Source: Asaia bogorensis (GTDB lineage Bacteria; Pseudomonadota; Alphaproteobacteria; CACIAM-22H2). From it: a DNA stretch of 41,468 nucleotides. Under the pieces are notes generated by a model. The model saw only the letters and a program-made list of their open reading frames with translations, was not told the origin of the DNA and did not search any database. Position numbers and translations under genes: made by a program. Each line of letters starts with the position of its first letter. The first letter of the stretch is position 1. The stretch is taken from contig CAMDLT010000035.1 of the NCBI GenBank assembly GCA_945901855.1, positions 1 through 41,468 on the forward strand. The letters are read 5' to 3'. Of the stretch, positions 1-9,191 are shown piece after piece.

Positions 1-1022
1 TCGGAGCCCGCCACGACGCGTTCGCGCCCGACAATGTCGACGAAATTCTTGAGGCGCTGGGCGACGAGATCGGGATGCTCGATGAAATTCGTCGTGGTAT
101 CGACCGCTCCCGGCACCAGTATCTTGTCGTCGGGTATTTCAGCGGCACGATCGCGGAACACGGTCCATTCGTGGCCGTGCCTGGGATTGGCGGTTTCGAA
201 CAGGATGTAGCGGGCGGGCACGCGCATCAGCAGCGAAAATACTTTGGCCATGTCGATGTCGCAGGAATGCGGACCTTCGTAGTTGCCCCAGCAGATATGC
301 AAGCGGATGCGTTCGCGCGGCAGGCCTTGCAGCGCATGTTCGAGCGCTTCGACATGCAAGGCGGCCACTTTCAGGAACGCATCGTCGTCGAGATGCGCAA
401 ACAGCATGTGGCGCGAAAGTGCCAGGTCGGGGCAGTCGAGCTGCAGATCGAGACCGGCCTCGAGAATCGTTGCGTATTCGGCGCGCATCGCCTCGGCCAA
501 GGCTCCGAGATAGGCCTCGCGCGTTTTGTAGTAGATATTCTGCAAGAACAGCGAGATCACGCCGGGCGAAGCGGCGTTCATGAAGCCGCGCGCGACGCCG
601 TGCGTGGCCATCGCGGCCTTGAGGGCTGCGATGTCCTTACCGAGTTCGCCCTGGCCTTTCGGCGCAACGGGGCCGATGCATTGCGGCCGGCTGTATTGCG
701 GCGTACCGCCTTGCTTGGCCAAACGCTCGAGAAAGGTCGGGAACATTTTGAGGTCGGCGGGTGCGTTGCGCGGGCTGTCGCCACCGAAGCCCGTGTAGCG
801 GTCCTTCACGTAGGTCGCGTAAGAGATTTTCGACGTCTCGCCGTCCGATACAATGTCGATGCCGACCGCCTTCTGGCGTTCGACGAGTTTTGCGACTGCA
901 GCGACCATGCACGCATCGAACGCGGCCTGGTCGTATTCCTGCCCGCGTTCGCGCGCGAACAGAAAATCGACCACGTCCTGCGTGCGCGGCAGCGAGCCCA
1001 CATGAGTTGCCAAAAGCGTCAA
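1..1022 (-). CDS. MetE-like zinc-dependent methyltransferase (cobalamin-independent methionine synthase C-terminal family), 3' end cut off
   Basis: The minus-strand frame gives about 340 residues and runs off the left edge. The start is taken as TTG at 1022, preceded by GGGAGG five bases upstream; the peptide opens LTLLATHVGSLPRTQ, the usual start of the short MetE-like family. Two parts of the MetE zinc site are visible: H242-x-C244 in RLHICWGNYEGPH and E276 in RYILFETANP. The second zinc cysteine, expected shortly after the last residue (ERVVAGS), lies outside the window. Known family role: activation of a thiol by Zn and transfer of a methyl or alkyl group. Short single-domain members in catabolic operons often are not methionine synthases, so the substrate here is unknown. 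It is the last visible gene of the ABC/HisD-like operon, 11 bases after the cupin gene. Confidence 0.8.
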   Translation of the reverse strand, partial: MTLLATHVGSLPRTQDVVDFLFARERGQEYDQAAFDACMVAAVAKLVERQKAVGIDIVSDGETSKISYATYVKDRYTGFGGDSPRNAPADLKMFPTFLERLAKQGGTPQYSRPQCIGPVAPKGQGELGKDIAALKAAMATHGVARGFMNAASPGVISLFLQNIYYKTREAYLGALAEAMRAEYATILEAGLDLQLDCPDLALSRHMLFAHLDDDAFLKVAALHVEALEHALQGLPRERIRLHICWGNYEGPHSCDIDMAKVFSLLMRVPARYILFETANPRHGHEWTVFRDRAAEIPDDKILVPGAVDTTTNFIEHPDLVAQRLKNFVDIVGRERVVAGS

Positions 1023-1033
1023 AGCGACCTCCC

Positions 1034-2002
1034 TCAAAGCAGCCGACCGGTCGCACCGGCCGGATCGTTCGTGTTCATCACGCGATAGAGCGACGCTTCG
1101 CCCGACATGGCGGGCACAAGCGAATGCGTAAGCCCCGGCGGGATCGCGGCCGTATCGCCGGGATTGAGTGTCGTTACCCCGTCCGACCATGCAAGGCGCC
1201 AATGCCCGCGCACCGGCATCAGAATCTCGTGGCGGTCGAGCGCGTAGGGTGTCTCGGCGAGCGAGCCGCGCGCGAGCAGATCGACCTCGAAGCCGGGCCG
1301 GTCGCGCAAGCGACCCTGTTCGCCGATCACCTTGCAGGGCTGGCGGTCGGCCAGCGCCACAAGATCCCAATAGCGCGCCACGTGACGCGGCACGACGTCG
1401 GCAGTCATAGGCTCGGGGATCGCCTGCAGCGCATCTGCGCCAAGCACCGGCATCGGGCCGACGCCATGCGGCAGCTGCTCGCCCCTTTTTGTGTCGTAGA
1501 GGCACCCATTGGCGCCGAGCACGAGGCCGTGTGCGCGCGCGTCTTCGATTACCTGCGGCGCCCAGACGACACTGCCGCCGGCATCGTCCCCGCCGAGGAT
1601 CGCCATCACCATCGCATAGTCGGTACCGATATTCTCGAAGCCGCGAAAGATGCCGGTCGGGATGTTGAAAATGTCGCCAGGCTCGAGCACCACCTCGCCC
1701 GCGGTACCGTAGCGGCCCCAGAAAAAGCGCCAACGCCCAGTGAGCACGAAGAACACTTCAGCCGTAAGATGGTAGTGAAGCGAGTTGCGGCATCTGGGCG
1801 GCTGGCCGGCGGCTCCAATATTGAAGCCTGGCGTATCGCTTATATGCACATGCTGGTCGGGACTTTCCGACACGCCGCCGCCGATGATCGTGAAGTTTTC
1901 CTTTTGGTCCGAACCCGGCGTATGTGCGTCGATGAACGCGGTCTTACACGGTTTTAAATCGCCGTAGCGCACGATGCGCGCTTCCATCTGAGCGGGCGTC
2001 AT
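1034..2002 (-). CDS. Double-cupin (bicupin) protein
   Basis: 322 residues starting MTPAQMEARIVRYGDLKPC; the ATG overlaps the upstream stop (ATGA). The N-terminal cupin has a metal-binding style HYHLTAEVFFVLTGRWRFFW segment followed by LEPGDIFNIPTGIFRGFEN. A second, weaker cupin lies near the C terminus (LDRHEILMPVRGHWRL, then LNPGDTAAIPPGLTHSL). The arrangement resembles gentisate-dioxygenase-like or sugar-isomerase-like bicupins, but I cannot assign a reaction. Its position between a SnoaL-like gene and a MetE-like gene in a transport operon suggests a catabolic enzyme rather than a regulator. Fold confidence is high; functional confidence is low. Confidence 0.75.
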   Translation of the reverse strand: MTPAQMEARIVRYGDLKPCKTAFIDAHTPGSDQKENFTIIGGGVSESPDQHVHISDTPGFNIGAAGQPPRCRNSLHYHLTAEVFFVLTGRWRFFWGRYGTAGEVVLEPGDIFNIPTGIFRGFENIGTDYAMVMAILGGDDAGGSVVWAPQVIEDARAHGLVLGANGCLYDTKRGEQLPHGVGPMPVLGADALQAIPEPMTADVVPRHVARYWDLVALADRQPCKVIGEQGRLRDRPGFEVDLLARGSLAETPYALDRHEILMPVRGHWRLAWSDGVTTLNPGDTAAIPPGLTHSLVPAMSGEASLYRVMNTNDPAGATGRLL

Positions 2003-2988
2003 GCCGCACCCGCGTGCAGCAGGATCTGCTTCCAGATCGCGACTTCGTCGTAGAGCGCGTATTCGCGCCGCAAACCAACACCGTCCGGCCCGTAGGGGCC
2101 GAACTCGGCATGCGCCATGCCCATCACATGCACGCGTGCACCGGTGGGAGCGCCAAAGGCGCCCCAACCGTCATGCGTGCCGTCCAGCGACCAGCGGATT
2201 GCCGCACGCGGCGGCAGCATGCCGCCTTCCATGCCGATGCGATGATGGATCGCGAACCTGGCCGACGGAAACGCCGCACGCAGCCCAAGCCAAAATTCGG
2301 CAACTGCTTCGCGGCCGATCGCCTGGCGGGCACCCGCATATTCGCCGACGACCGCGCGGTCGTAGCTTGCATGGATATGCGCGAAGTCGGCTGCCATGAT
2401 GCGCGTCAATGTCTGCGCGTAGCGCTCGCCCCATTCATTGTCGTTGCCAGTACCTCGATAGAGGCCTTGCATGTCGTTCTCGGGCACGAAGGGCTTTGCG
2501 GCTTTGGCAGCCCCGCCCTCGCGCGCGATCAGCGTGCGCGCATAATCCTCCGGCAAAACCCCGAGCTGGCGCACGATACCGCCATAGTCGCGCACGAGCC
2601 ATTCGTCGTAGATGACGTCGGCTTTGGCCGCACAGTCGGCGATCACGCGGATTGCGTAGCGCTTGCCCGTCGCAGGGCCGAACGCGCCGTCGTGAAGATG
2701 CGTGGCGGTCGTGAGGATGCGGTGCGAGGAGAGATAGCCGGCCTCGTCGTCGCCCGAAAAGATCACGTCCTCGCAGTAGAGCGCACGGTCCGGAAACTCG
2801 TGCAACGTCGCCATCGTCGCCGCGATGACGGCCTTGTTGCCGCGCCCAACACCCATGGGTGTGCGCACCGGAATGTCGGCCGCATAGGTGTGCTCGAGTG
2901 TCGCGATGCCGCGCTCTTCCCAGATCTCTTTGGTGACGCCCAGAATGTAGTCGGGCAGATCTTTCCAGCGCTGCGAGAAGTCCTTCAT
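1999..2988 (-). CDS. SnoaL-like (NTF2-fold) protein, probably two tandem domains
   Basis: 329 residues starting MKDFSQRWKDLPDYI, with ATGA overlaps at both ends of the gene, so it is translationally coupled to the LacI-type regulator before it and the cupin after it. The C-terminal half shows the SnoaL pattern (ADFAHIHASYDRAVVGEYAGARQAIGR split by a Gly/Ala turn, then FPSARFAIHHRIGMEGG and HVMGMAHAEFGPYG). The N-terminal half (EIWEERGIATLEHTYAADIPV, then CEDVIFSGDDEAGYLSSHR) looks like a diverged copy of the same fold. SnoaL-like proteins include cyclases, isomerases and non-catalytic binders; no catalytic set could be fixed by eye. A related two-domain protein is encoded divergently at 10597-11682, which ties both to one pathway. 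Confidence 0.7.
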   Translation of the reverse strand: MKDFSQRWKDLPDYILGVTKEIWEERGIATLEHTYAADIPVRTPMGVGRGNKAVIAATMATLHEFPDRALYCEDVIFSGDDEAGYLSSHRILTTATHLHDGAFGPATGKRYAIRVIADCAAKADVIYDEWLVRDYGGIVRQLGVLPEDYARTLIAREGGAAKAAKPFVPENDMQGLYRGTGNDNEWGERYAQTLTRIMAADFAHIHASYDRAVVGEYAGARQAIGREAVAEFWLGLRAAFPSARFAIHHRIGMEGGMLPPRAAIRWSLDGTHDGWGAFGAPTGARVHVMGMAHAEFGPYGPDGVGLRREYALYDEVAIWKQILLHAGAA

Positions 2989-4016
2989 GGTGCGTATCCT
3001 TCGGGAATGCGGGCGGAGCGGCGCACGATCAGCGGTCCGTCTATGCGAATGCGGCGCGGCGTGCGATCGCCCTCGATCTGGTCCAGAATCGCATCGATCG
3101 TTGCGGTCACCATCGGTTCGACCGCTTGGCGAATCGTGGTGAGCGCGTAGGACGGCCACGCCGCCATCGGCACGTCGTCGTAGCCGACGATCGACACGTC
3201 TTCAGGGATGCGCAAACCGAGCTCGTGGCGCAGCGCATCGACGACCGCAAACGCCATATGGTCGTTGCCGACGAAGATCGCGTCGGGATGCGTAGGTCCC
3301 TTGAAGAGGTCGCGCGCGACGGCAGCCGCGCGCTTGCGCGAGTACTCGCCGTCCACCGTCGCGAACGGCGTGAGGCCGCGCGCGGCAAGTCCCGCCCGAA
3401 AGCCCGCCGCGCGGTCGCGGCCCGTCGAGGAGCCCTGCCAGCCCATGATATGCGCGATGCGTTTGTGGCCGCCGGCGGCAAGAAATTCGGCCGCACGCCT
3501 GCCGCCCGCGACATTGTCGCTGGTCACTTCGCTCAAGCGCAGATCGTCCTGGCCGCGATTGAACATCACGACCGGAATGCCGACCGCACTGCAGCGCGCG
3601 GCAAGGTCGTTGCTCATCGCAACCGAGGCCGTGATGATGCCATCGACCTGGTAGTCGAGCAATTCGGCCATCACTTCGGCGATCTTGTCGGTCGAGTTGC
3701 CGGCCATGAAGACGAGAATATGGTAGCCGCGATCCTGCAAGGCGCGCGACAGGAGCTCGAGCGCCATCGGATAGAACTGGTTTTCGAGATAGGCGACGAC
3801 TACGCCGATGATGCGGCTGCGGCCCGTCATCATCGCGCGCGCGAGCACGTTTGGGCGGTAGCCGAGCTGCTCGGCCGCTTTGCGCACCTTCGCGGTCGTC
3901 TTGGCCGAAGCAGACGCACCCGGCGTGAACACGCGCGACACGGCCGATTGCGACACGCCCGCAAGCCGGGCAACCTCCACGGACGTGACCTTCTCGAAGC
4001 TGCCGCGACCGGTCAT
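2985..4016 (-). CDS. LacI-family transcriptional regulator
   Basis: 343 residues. The N-terminal helix-turn-helix reads TSVEVARLAGVSQSAVSRVF, followed by the hinge region LGYRPNVLARAM and a periplasmic-binding-protein-like core (IIGVVVAYLENQFYP, then FVGNDHMAFAVVDALR, IVGYDDVPMA, TTIRQ). The start is the ATG overlapping the SDR stop (ATGA); an in-frame ATG (MDGRMTGRG) lies four codons earlier. Unusually, the regulator sits inside the catabolic operon rather than at its edge, which suggests autoregulation through the LacI-type site upstream of the operon at 10512-10527. The effector is probably the transported substrate or a product of the HisD-like or SDR step (inference). Confidence 0.93.
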   Translation of the reverse strand: MTGRGSFEKVTSVEVARLAGVSQSAVSRVFTPGASASAKTTAKVRKAAEQLGYRPNVLARAMMTGRSRIIGVVVAYLENQFYPMALELLSRALQDRGYHILVFMAGNSTDKIAEVMAELLDYQVDGIITASVAMSNDLAARCSAVGIPVVMFNRGQDDLRLSEVTSDNVAGGRRAAEFLAAGGHKRIAHIMGWQGSSTGRDRAAGFRAGLAARGLTPFATVDGEYSRKRAAAVARDLFKGPTHPDAIFVGNDHMAFAVVDALRHELGLRIPEDVSIVGYDDVPMAAWPSYALTTIRQAVEPMVTATIDAILDQIEGDRTPRRIRIDGPLIVRRSARIPEGYAP

Positions 4017-4795
4017 TCGGCCGTCCATCCGCCGTCGATAATGAAGTGCGTGCCCGTCATCAAGGCGGACGCGTCCGACGCCAGGAACACGATCGGCCCC
4101 ATGAGGTCGGCCACTTCGCCGATGCGACCGAGCTTGATCTTCGACAGGATCCAGGCGCGCCGCTCGGGAATCGCCAGAGTTTTCTCGCCAAGCGGCGTGC
4201 GGATGAAGGTCGGGCACAGCGTGTTCACGCGGATGCCATGCGGGCCCCATTCGATCGCCATCGCCTTGGTCATGCCCTCAAGCGCATGTTTGTTGGCGCA
4301 ATAAACGGCACGGTCGGGCCCGCCGACATGGCCCATCTGCGAAGACACATTGACGAGGCTGCCTTGCTTGCCAGCCGCGATCAGCCCTTGGGCGACCGCG
4401 CGCGTGAGGAAATAGGCCGCGCGCAAATTGAGCGCCATCGCCGCATCGTAGTCTTCCGGCGTCGTCTCAAGGGCCGGCGAATGGCGCGCTGTACCGGCTG
4501 CATTGACTAGAATGTCGAACGGGCCAGCGGCGCGCACAAAGGCGGCCGTCGCCTCGATGTCGGTGATGTCGAGCACCTGCGCGTGGGCAACGCCGCCTGC
4601 CTCGGCGATAGCCGCACGCGCGGCCTCAAGCTCGGCCGGGCGGCGCGCCAGCATCCATACATCGGCGCCTGCCGCCGCACATGCCGCTGCCGCCCCGAAC
4701 CCAATGCCCGAGGAGGCGCCGGCCACGAGTGCTCGCCGCCCGTCGAGGCGGAAAGACGGTGTAACCGGCAGCTGCAAACGTTCGGCTACGGTCAT
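4013..4795 (-). CDS. Short-chain dehydrogenase/reductase (SDR)
   Basis: 260 residues, classical SDR length. The cofactor motif is GASSGIG (residues 26-32), then NAAG (98-101). Catalytic Ser is in NVSSQ (151/152), with Y165 and K169 in YCANK. The C terminus ends in the typical [12 protein letters not shown] overlaps link it to the HisD-like gene before it and the LacI-type gene after it. Known chemistry: NAD(P)-dependent oxidation of an alcohol or reduction of a ketone. Next to a HisD-family dehydrogenase it probably oxidises a hydroxyl of the same substrate or inverts a stereocentre (inference). Confidence 0.92.
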   Translation of the reverse strand: MTVAERLQLPVTPSFRLDGRRALVAGASSGIGFGAAAACAAAGADVWMLARRPAELEAARAAIAEAGGVAHAQVLDITDIEATAAFVRAAGPFDILVNAAGTARHSPALETTPEDYDAAMALNLRAAYFLTRAVAQGLIAAGKQGSLVNVSSQMGHVGGPDRAVYCANKHALEGMTKAMAIEWGPHGIRVNTLCPTFIRTPLGEKTLAIPERRAWILSKIKLGRIGEVADLMGPIVFLASDASALMTGTHFIIDGGWTAE

Positions 4796-6102
4796 TCGGC
4801 GGCGGCTCCGTAAGCGACGTTTTTGCGCCCGTAGCGGCGCACGCGGATATTGCACTGCTCGGCATGGCCGACAAAGCCTTCGAGCATGCACAGGCGCGAG
4901 CCGTATTCGCCGATGAGGCTCGCCGCTTCGTCGGTCGTCACGCGCTGGTAGCTGTGCGTCTTGAGAAATTTGCCGACCCAAAGGCCACCCGTATAACGGC
5001 CGGCCTTGCGCGTGGGCAGCGTGTGGTTGGTGCCGATGACTTTGTCGCCGTTGGCGACGTTGGTTCGCGCACCCAGGAACAGCGCTCCGTAGGAATGCAT
5101 ACGGGCCAAGAACCAATCGTCGCGGTCGGTCATGACCTGCACATGCTCGTAGGCCATTTGGTTGGCAACCTCGAGCATCTCGTCGTGCGTGTCGCACAGA
5201 ATGATTTCGCCGTAGTCGCGCCAGCTTGCCGCCGCCGTATCGGCCGTCGGCAGGATCTTCAGCAGGCGCTCGACCTCGCGCAGCGTGTCGTTCGCAAGGG
5301 TGCGCGAGTTCGTGATGAGGCACGCTGGCGAATTGTAGCCGTGCTCGGCCTGGCCCAAGAGGTCGGTTGCGCACAATTCACCGTCCACGCTGTCGTCAGC
5401 GATCAGCATCGTTTCGGTCGGCCCCGCGAGCAGATCGATGCCCACGCGTCCGAAAAGCTGGCGCTTGGCTTCGGCCACATAGGCGTTGCCCGGCCCGACG
5501 ATCATATCGACGGGGCGGATCGTCTCGGTGCCGAGCGCCATCGCCCCCACGGCCTGGATGCCGCCGAGCACGTAGATCTCGTGAGCACCGCCCAGATGCA
5601 TGGCCGCGACGATCGCCGGATGCGGCTCGCCTTTGACCGGCGGGGCGGATGCGATGATCCGCGGCACGCCCGCGACCGACGCGGTGAGCACCGACATGTG
5701 CGCCGACGCAACCATCGGGAATTTGCCGCCCGGCACGTAGCAGCCGACCGACTGCACTGGGATCGTGCGATGGCCGAGGATCACGCCGGGCAGGGTTTCG
5801 ACCTCGACGTCGGTGATGCTGGCGCGCTGGGCTTGCGCAAAGCGTCGGATCTGCGCCTGCGCGAAGCGGATGTCGTCCATATCGCGCGGGGCAACCTTGT
5901 TCATCGCAGCTTCGATCTGCGACGGCGTCAAGCGGAACGAGGAAGGCGCGTAGCCGTCGAACTTCTGCGCCAATTCGCGCACGGTTGCATCGCCGCCCGC
6001 CGCGATGTCGGCGAGGATCTTCTCGACCGAAGTACGAACCTTCGTGTCGTCCTCGGCGCGTTCGCTGTCCGGCTTGCCCGATTTGAGATGCACAATGGCC
6101 AT
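4792..6102 (-). CDS. Histidinol-dehydrogenase-family catabolic dehydrogenase (HpsN-like)
   Basis: 436 residues with the full HisD scaffold. Putative Zn ligands are Q251 and H254 (GQAEHG), D353 ([10 protein letters not shown]) and H413 (GFVGHAE); the catalytic pair is E319-H320 (AYEHVQV). Gly-rich [13 protein letters not shown] binds NAD. The start ATG has GAGAGG eight bases upstream. No other histidine-biosynthesis gene is nearby and the gene lies in a transport operon, so it is most likely a catabolic paralogue. The best-known example is sulfopropanediol dehydrogenase (HpsN), which oxidises a primary alcohol twice to a carboxylate with NAD. Whether the substrate here is an organosulfonate or another polyol is not shown by the sequence. 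Confidence 0.88.
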   Translation of the reverse strand: MAIVHLKSGKPDSERAEDDTKVRTSVEKILADIAAGGDATVRELAQKFDGYAPSSFRLTPSQIEAAMNKVAPRDMDDIRFAQAQIRRFAQAQRASITDVEVETLPGVILGHRTIPVQSVGCYVPGGKFPMVASAHMSVLTASVAGVPRIIASAPPVKGEPHPAIVAAMHLGGAHEIYVLGGIQAVGAMALGTETIRPVDMIVGPGNAYVAEAKRQLFGRVGIDLLAGPTETMLIADDSVDGELCATDLLGQAEHGYNSPACLITNSRTLANDTLREVERLLKILPTADTAAASWRDYGEIILCDTHDEMLEVANQMAYEHVQVMTDRDDWFLARMHSYGALFLGARTNVANGDKVIGTNHTLPTRKAGRYTGGLWVGKFLKTHSYQRVTTDEAASLIGEYGSRLCMLEGFVGHAEQCNIRVRRYGRKNVAYGAAAE

Positions 6103-6124
6103 TGGAATAACCTCTCGCGTGAGT

Positions 6125-7186
6125 TCAGGAGTGTACGGCAGCGCCGATGCGCCGGCCCGTCGCCGTATCGAAAAGATGGCAGATGCGCGCCGGCACGGAA
6201 GCGCTGAGCTTCGTGCCGATCGCGACCTCGAAATCCTTGGCGGCCTTGATCGCGACCAAAGCGCCGCCCGCCTGCAGCGTCACCATCGAGGAGTCGCCGA
6301 GCAGCTCCATCGAATAGACAGCGGCCGAGATTTCGCCCGATGCGGCGACGGCGGCGTCCTCCGCGCGGAAGCCGAGCGTGACCGGACCGTCGGCGACGCC
6401 GGCAAAGCCGTCGATCGCGACATTGTCGACCACAAAGCGGCCGCCTTGCAGCCGCCCCTCGATCAGGTTCATCGCCGGATTGCCGATGAAAGACGCAACG
6501 AAGATGTTGGCCGGCCGATCGTAGATGTCGCGCGGACTGCCGACCTGCTGGACGGCACCCTTGTTCATTACGACCACGCGATCAGCGAGCGTCATCGCTT
6601 CGATCTGGTCGTGCGTGACGTAGATCGTCGTCGTGCGCAGCTCGTGGTGCAGGTTCTTGATTTGCGCGCGCGTCGAGACGCGCAGCTTGGCATCGAGATT
6701 GGACAAGGGTTCGTCCATCAAGAAGACCTTGGGCTTGCGCACGATGGCGCGCGCAAGCGCCACGCGTTGGCGCTGGCCGCCCGAGAGGGCGGCGGGCTTG
6801 CGCGCGAGATAGTCGGCAAGCTCGACCGTGTTGGCGGCGCGCATCACGCGTTCGTGGTGCTCGGTTTCCGGCACGCCGCGCATCTTCAAGGGAAAGCGGA
6901 TGTTTTCGTAGACCGTCATCGTGGGATAGAGACCGTAGGACTGGAACACCATCGCGATGTCGCGGTCCTTGGGATCGAGATCGTTGATACGCCTGTCGTC
7001 GATGAAGATGTCGCCGGCGCTGGCCTCTTCGAGGCCCGCGATCATGCGCATCGTCGTGGTCTTGCCGCAGCCCGAAGGGCCGAGCAGCACGAGGAACTCG
7101 CCGTCCGCAATGTCGAGATCGATCGTCTCGACCCCGACCGCTGTTCCCCAGCGTTTCGACAGACCTTTGAGGCGGATTTCGGCCAT
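6125..7186 (-). CDS. ABC transporter ATP-binding protein, sugar/glycerol-phosphate (UgpC/MalK) type
   Basis: 353 residues. Walker [10 protein letters not shown] (36-44), Q-loop [10 protein letters not shown], signature LSGGQ (134-138), Walker B VFLMDEP (154-160), H-loop YVTHDQ. A C-terminal TOBE region follows (residues about 235-353), as in MalK/UgpC importers. It lies three bases after the permease gene and 22 bases before the HisD-like gene, so it is the energising subunit of the importer encoded at 7190-10433. A single ATPase gene implies a homodimer. Confidence 0.95.
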   Translation of the reverse strand: MAEIRLKGLSKRWGTAVGVETIDLDIADGEFLVLLGPSGCGKTTTMRMIAGLEEASAGDIFIDDRRINDLDPKDRDIAMVFQSYGLYPTMTVYENIRFPLKMRGVPETEHHERVMRAANTVELADYLARKPAALSGGQRQRVALARAIVRKPKVFLMDEPLSNLDAKLRVSTRAQIKNLHHELRTTTIYVTHDQIEAMTLADRVVVMNKGAVQQVGSPRDIYDRPANIFVASFIGNPAMNLIEGRLQGGRFVVDNVAIDGFAGVADGPVTLGFRAEDAAVAASGEISAAVYSMELLGDSSMVTLQAGGALVAIKAAKDFEVAIGTKLSASVPARICHLFDTATGRRIGAAVHS

Positions 7187-7189
7187 ACC

Positions 7190-8071
7190 CTATCCCTTCA
7201 CCGCACCGGCCGTGAGGCCGGAAACGATCTGGCGCTGGAAGAACATGATGAGCACAAACAAAGGTGCGGTGACCGATACGACCGAGGAAACGGCGAACAT
7301 GACGTTACCTTCGGTCTGCGTCGTGCCGAGGAAGCTTGCGATCTTCGGCACCATGGTCTGATTGTCCTTCGAGAGCAGCATCGCAGTCACGACGAAATCG
7401 TTGTAGGCGAGCAGGAACGAGAACAGCCCCGTCGTGATCACGCCCGGCCACATGACTGGAATGATCACGTGGCGGAAGGCCTGGAACGGCGTGCAGCCGT
7501 CCATGCGCGCGCTCTCGTCGAGATCGCGTGGGATGTTCTTGAAAAAGGCGGTCAGCATCCACAGCGTGAAGGGCTGGTTGATCGCCACGAGCACGAAGAT
7601 CGCCGTCGGTAGATGGCCCCAGAGGTTCCAGCGATAGAACGGCAAGAGATAACCCGACACGAGCGTGATCGGCGGCATTGCGCGAAACACGAGGGCCGCC
7701 AGCAAGAGCCAGAATGCGTAGCGGTAGGTCGAGCGGCTCAGCGCATAGCCGCCGAGCGTGCCGAAGGTCAGCGAGATCACGACGACGGCGACCGTTACGA
7801 CAAACGAATTGAGCGTGGCGCGCCAGAAGGCCTCTTTGATCCATGCGCCCTCGTAGCCCGCACCCGTGAAAGCACTGCCGTATTCGGCGAGCGTGAGCGG
7901 CCCTGTGAGCGCATGCGTCCAGTCGGCTTTGGAGAAGAAGTCGCCCTCGACCTTGAAGCTGCCCCACAGCGTCCATGCAAACGGAAAGGTCGCCACCACG
8001 AGCCACAGCAGCAGCAAGGCCCCGAAGACGAGGCTCAAGATTGGCGGCAGTTTCTGCGCGCGCACGCCCAT
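7190..8071 (-). CDS. ABC transporter permease, MalG-like (inner membrane)
   Basis: 293 residues with about six hydrophobic segments, beginning LVFGALLLLWLVVATFPFAW. The cytoplasmic EAA loop is DESARMDGCTPFQAFRHVIIP, which docks the ATPase. The length and C terminus (RQIVSGLTAGAVKG) are typical of the second permease of carbohydrate-type (CUT1) importers. It is tightly spaced with both neighbours (nine bases after the first permease gene, three before the ATPase gene). Confidence 0.94.
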   Translation of the reverse strand: MGVRAQKLPPILSLVFGALLLLWLVVATFPFAWTLWGSFKVEGDFFSKADWTHALTGPLTLAEYGSAFTGAGYEGAWIKEAFWRATLNSFVVTVAVVVISLTFGTLGGYALSRSTYRYAFWLLLAALVFRAMPPITLVSGYLLPFYRWNLWGHLPTAIFVLVAINQPFTLWMLTAFFKNIPRDLDESARMDGCTPFQAFRHVIIPVMWPGVITTGLFSFLLAYNDFVVTAMLLSKDNQTMVPKIASFLGTTQTEGNVMFAVSSVVSVTAPLFVLIMFFQRQIVSGLTAGAVKG

Positions 8072-8080
8072 CTTTACCCC

Positions 8081-9103
8081 TCACGCCTTTCCGAATTGGC
8101 GCCAAGTGCGCACGAGCACCGGCGAGAGCAGCACAAGCACGCCCAGGATCGTCAGCACGGACGTCGCGGCGGCCGAGGAGAGCAGCCGCGTTTCGCCGCT
8201 GAGATCGGCATAGATGAAATAGGACAAAGACTGCGCGTGCGCACCCGCATTGAAGCTCACGATCGGTTCGAAGACGCGGAAATTGTCCATGATCTTGATG
8301 AGCGCCATGAACACGGTGAGCGGCAAGAGATGCGGCAGCACCACGTAGCGAATGCGGCTCCAGCGGCTCGCCCCGTCGATCATCGCGCTCTCAAGCGTGT
8401 CCTGCGGCACAGTCTGCAGGCCCGCATAGTAAATCACGAACGCGAACGGGGCCGTCGACCAGATGCCGTAGACGATCAGCATGATCCAGGTGAGCGCACT
8501 CGACGCCTTCAGCGACAGATTCGGATTCTCGGCGAGCCAGATCATCGCCGTACCGATGATGCCGCGCGAATCAACCATCCAGAATAAGATGAGCGCGCCG
8601 ATGAGCGGGGTGACGATCATCGGCAGTAGCGACACAAAAATGGCTGGCCCGCGCAGCAGCCGCGGGAGTGCATCGACGCCGAGGGCCACGAAGAAGCCCA
8701 GCAGGATCGACAGCGGGGTTACGAGCGCCATGTAGGTGAGCGTGAAGGCAAGGGCGCGGTAGAAGGGCAGATTGAGCAGGCGGCGCATGAAGTCGCCCGG
8801 ACCGGCCGATTGCGCGAACAGAAGTGCGATGCCTTCGGCCGCCAGATGCGAACGGTCGAGATAGATGTCGAGCCCGACGAAGCGGCCCAAGGGTTGCGCT
8901 TCGCGCAAGGCTTGAGTCGCCGCCTGGTCGATCGTCGTCGATTTCGTGCACGCAAACGGCGTGCAGTTTTCGACCTCGACGATGACCTGGCGATGCGGCG
9001 CGTAGAGCGACTGCATGACGACCGACACGATCGGCAGCGCGATGAACAGGAACATCGCGGTGGCCGTCGGCAGGAAGAATTGCAGGAACGTCTTGTGCTT
9101 CAT
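8081..9103 (-). CDS. ABC transporter permease, MalF-like (inner membrane)
   Basis: 340 residues from MKHKTFLQFFLPTATAMFLF; GGAG lies eight bases before this ATG. The first transmembrane segment is followed by a long periplasmic loop containing two cysteines (ENCTPFACTKS) that could form a disulfide, then five or more hydrophobic segments. The EAA loop reads LESAMIDGASRWSRIRYVVLP. It pairs with the MalG-like permease downstream. The ORF extends upstream of this start, but that part is not membrane-like. Confidence 0.93.
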   Translation of the reverse strand: MKHKTFLQFFLPTATAMFLFIALPIVSVVMQSLYAPHRQVIVEVENCTPFACTKSTTIDQAATQALREAQPLGRFVGLDIYLDRSHLAAEGIALLFAQSAGPGDFMRRLLNLPFYRALAFTLTYMALVTPLSILLGFFVALGVDALPRLLRGPAIFVSLLPMIVTPLIGALILFWMVDSRGIIGTAMIWLAENPNLSLKASSALTWIMLIVYGIWSTAPFAFVIYYAGLQTVPQDTLESAMIDGASRWSRIRYVVLPHLLPLTVFMALIKIMDNFRVFEPIVSFNAGAHAQSLSYFIYADLSGETRLLSSAAATSVLTILGVLVLLSPVLVRTWRQFGKA

Positions 9104-9191
9104 AGGCCGGACTCCGACCAGGGTCGTTGCGGCAGCACGATGCCGCGTCGGCGCGCATGGTCGAGCGCGCAGACGCGGGCCATTTCGAGTG

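Noticed and set aside
75..1957. Long plus-strand open frames over the left operon
   Set aside because: They lie opposite the MetE-like and cupin genes, have low hydrophobic content and no recognisable motif.
4792..6102. Biosynthetic histidinol dehydrogenase (hisD)
   Set aside because: No other his gene nearby and the gene is embedded in a regulated transport operon, so a catabolic paralogue is more likely.
4864..7612. Plus-strand frames of 447 and 535 codons
   Set aside because: Antisense shadows of the HisD-like, ATPase and permease genes; His/Arg/Asp-rich sequence.
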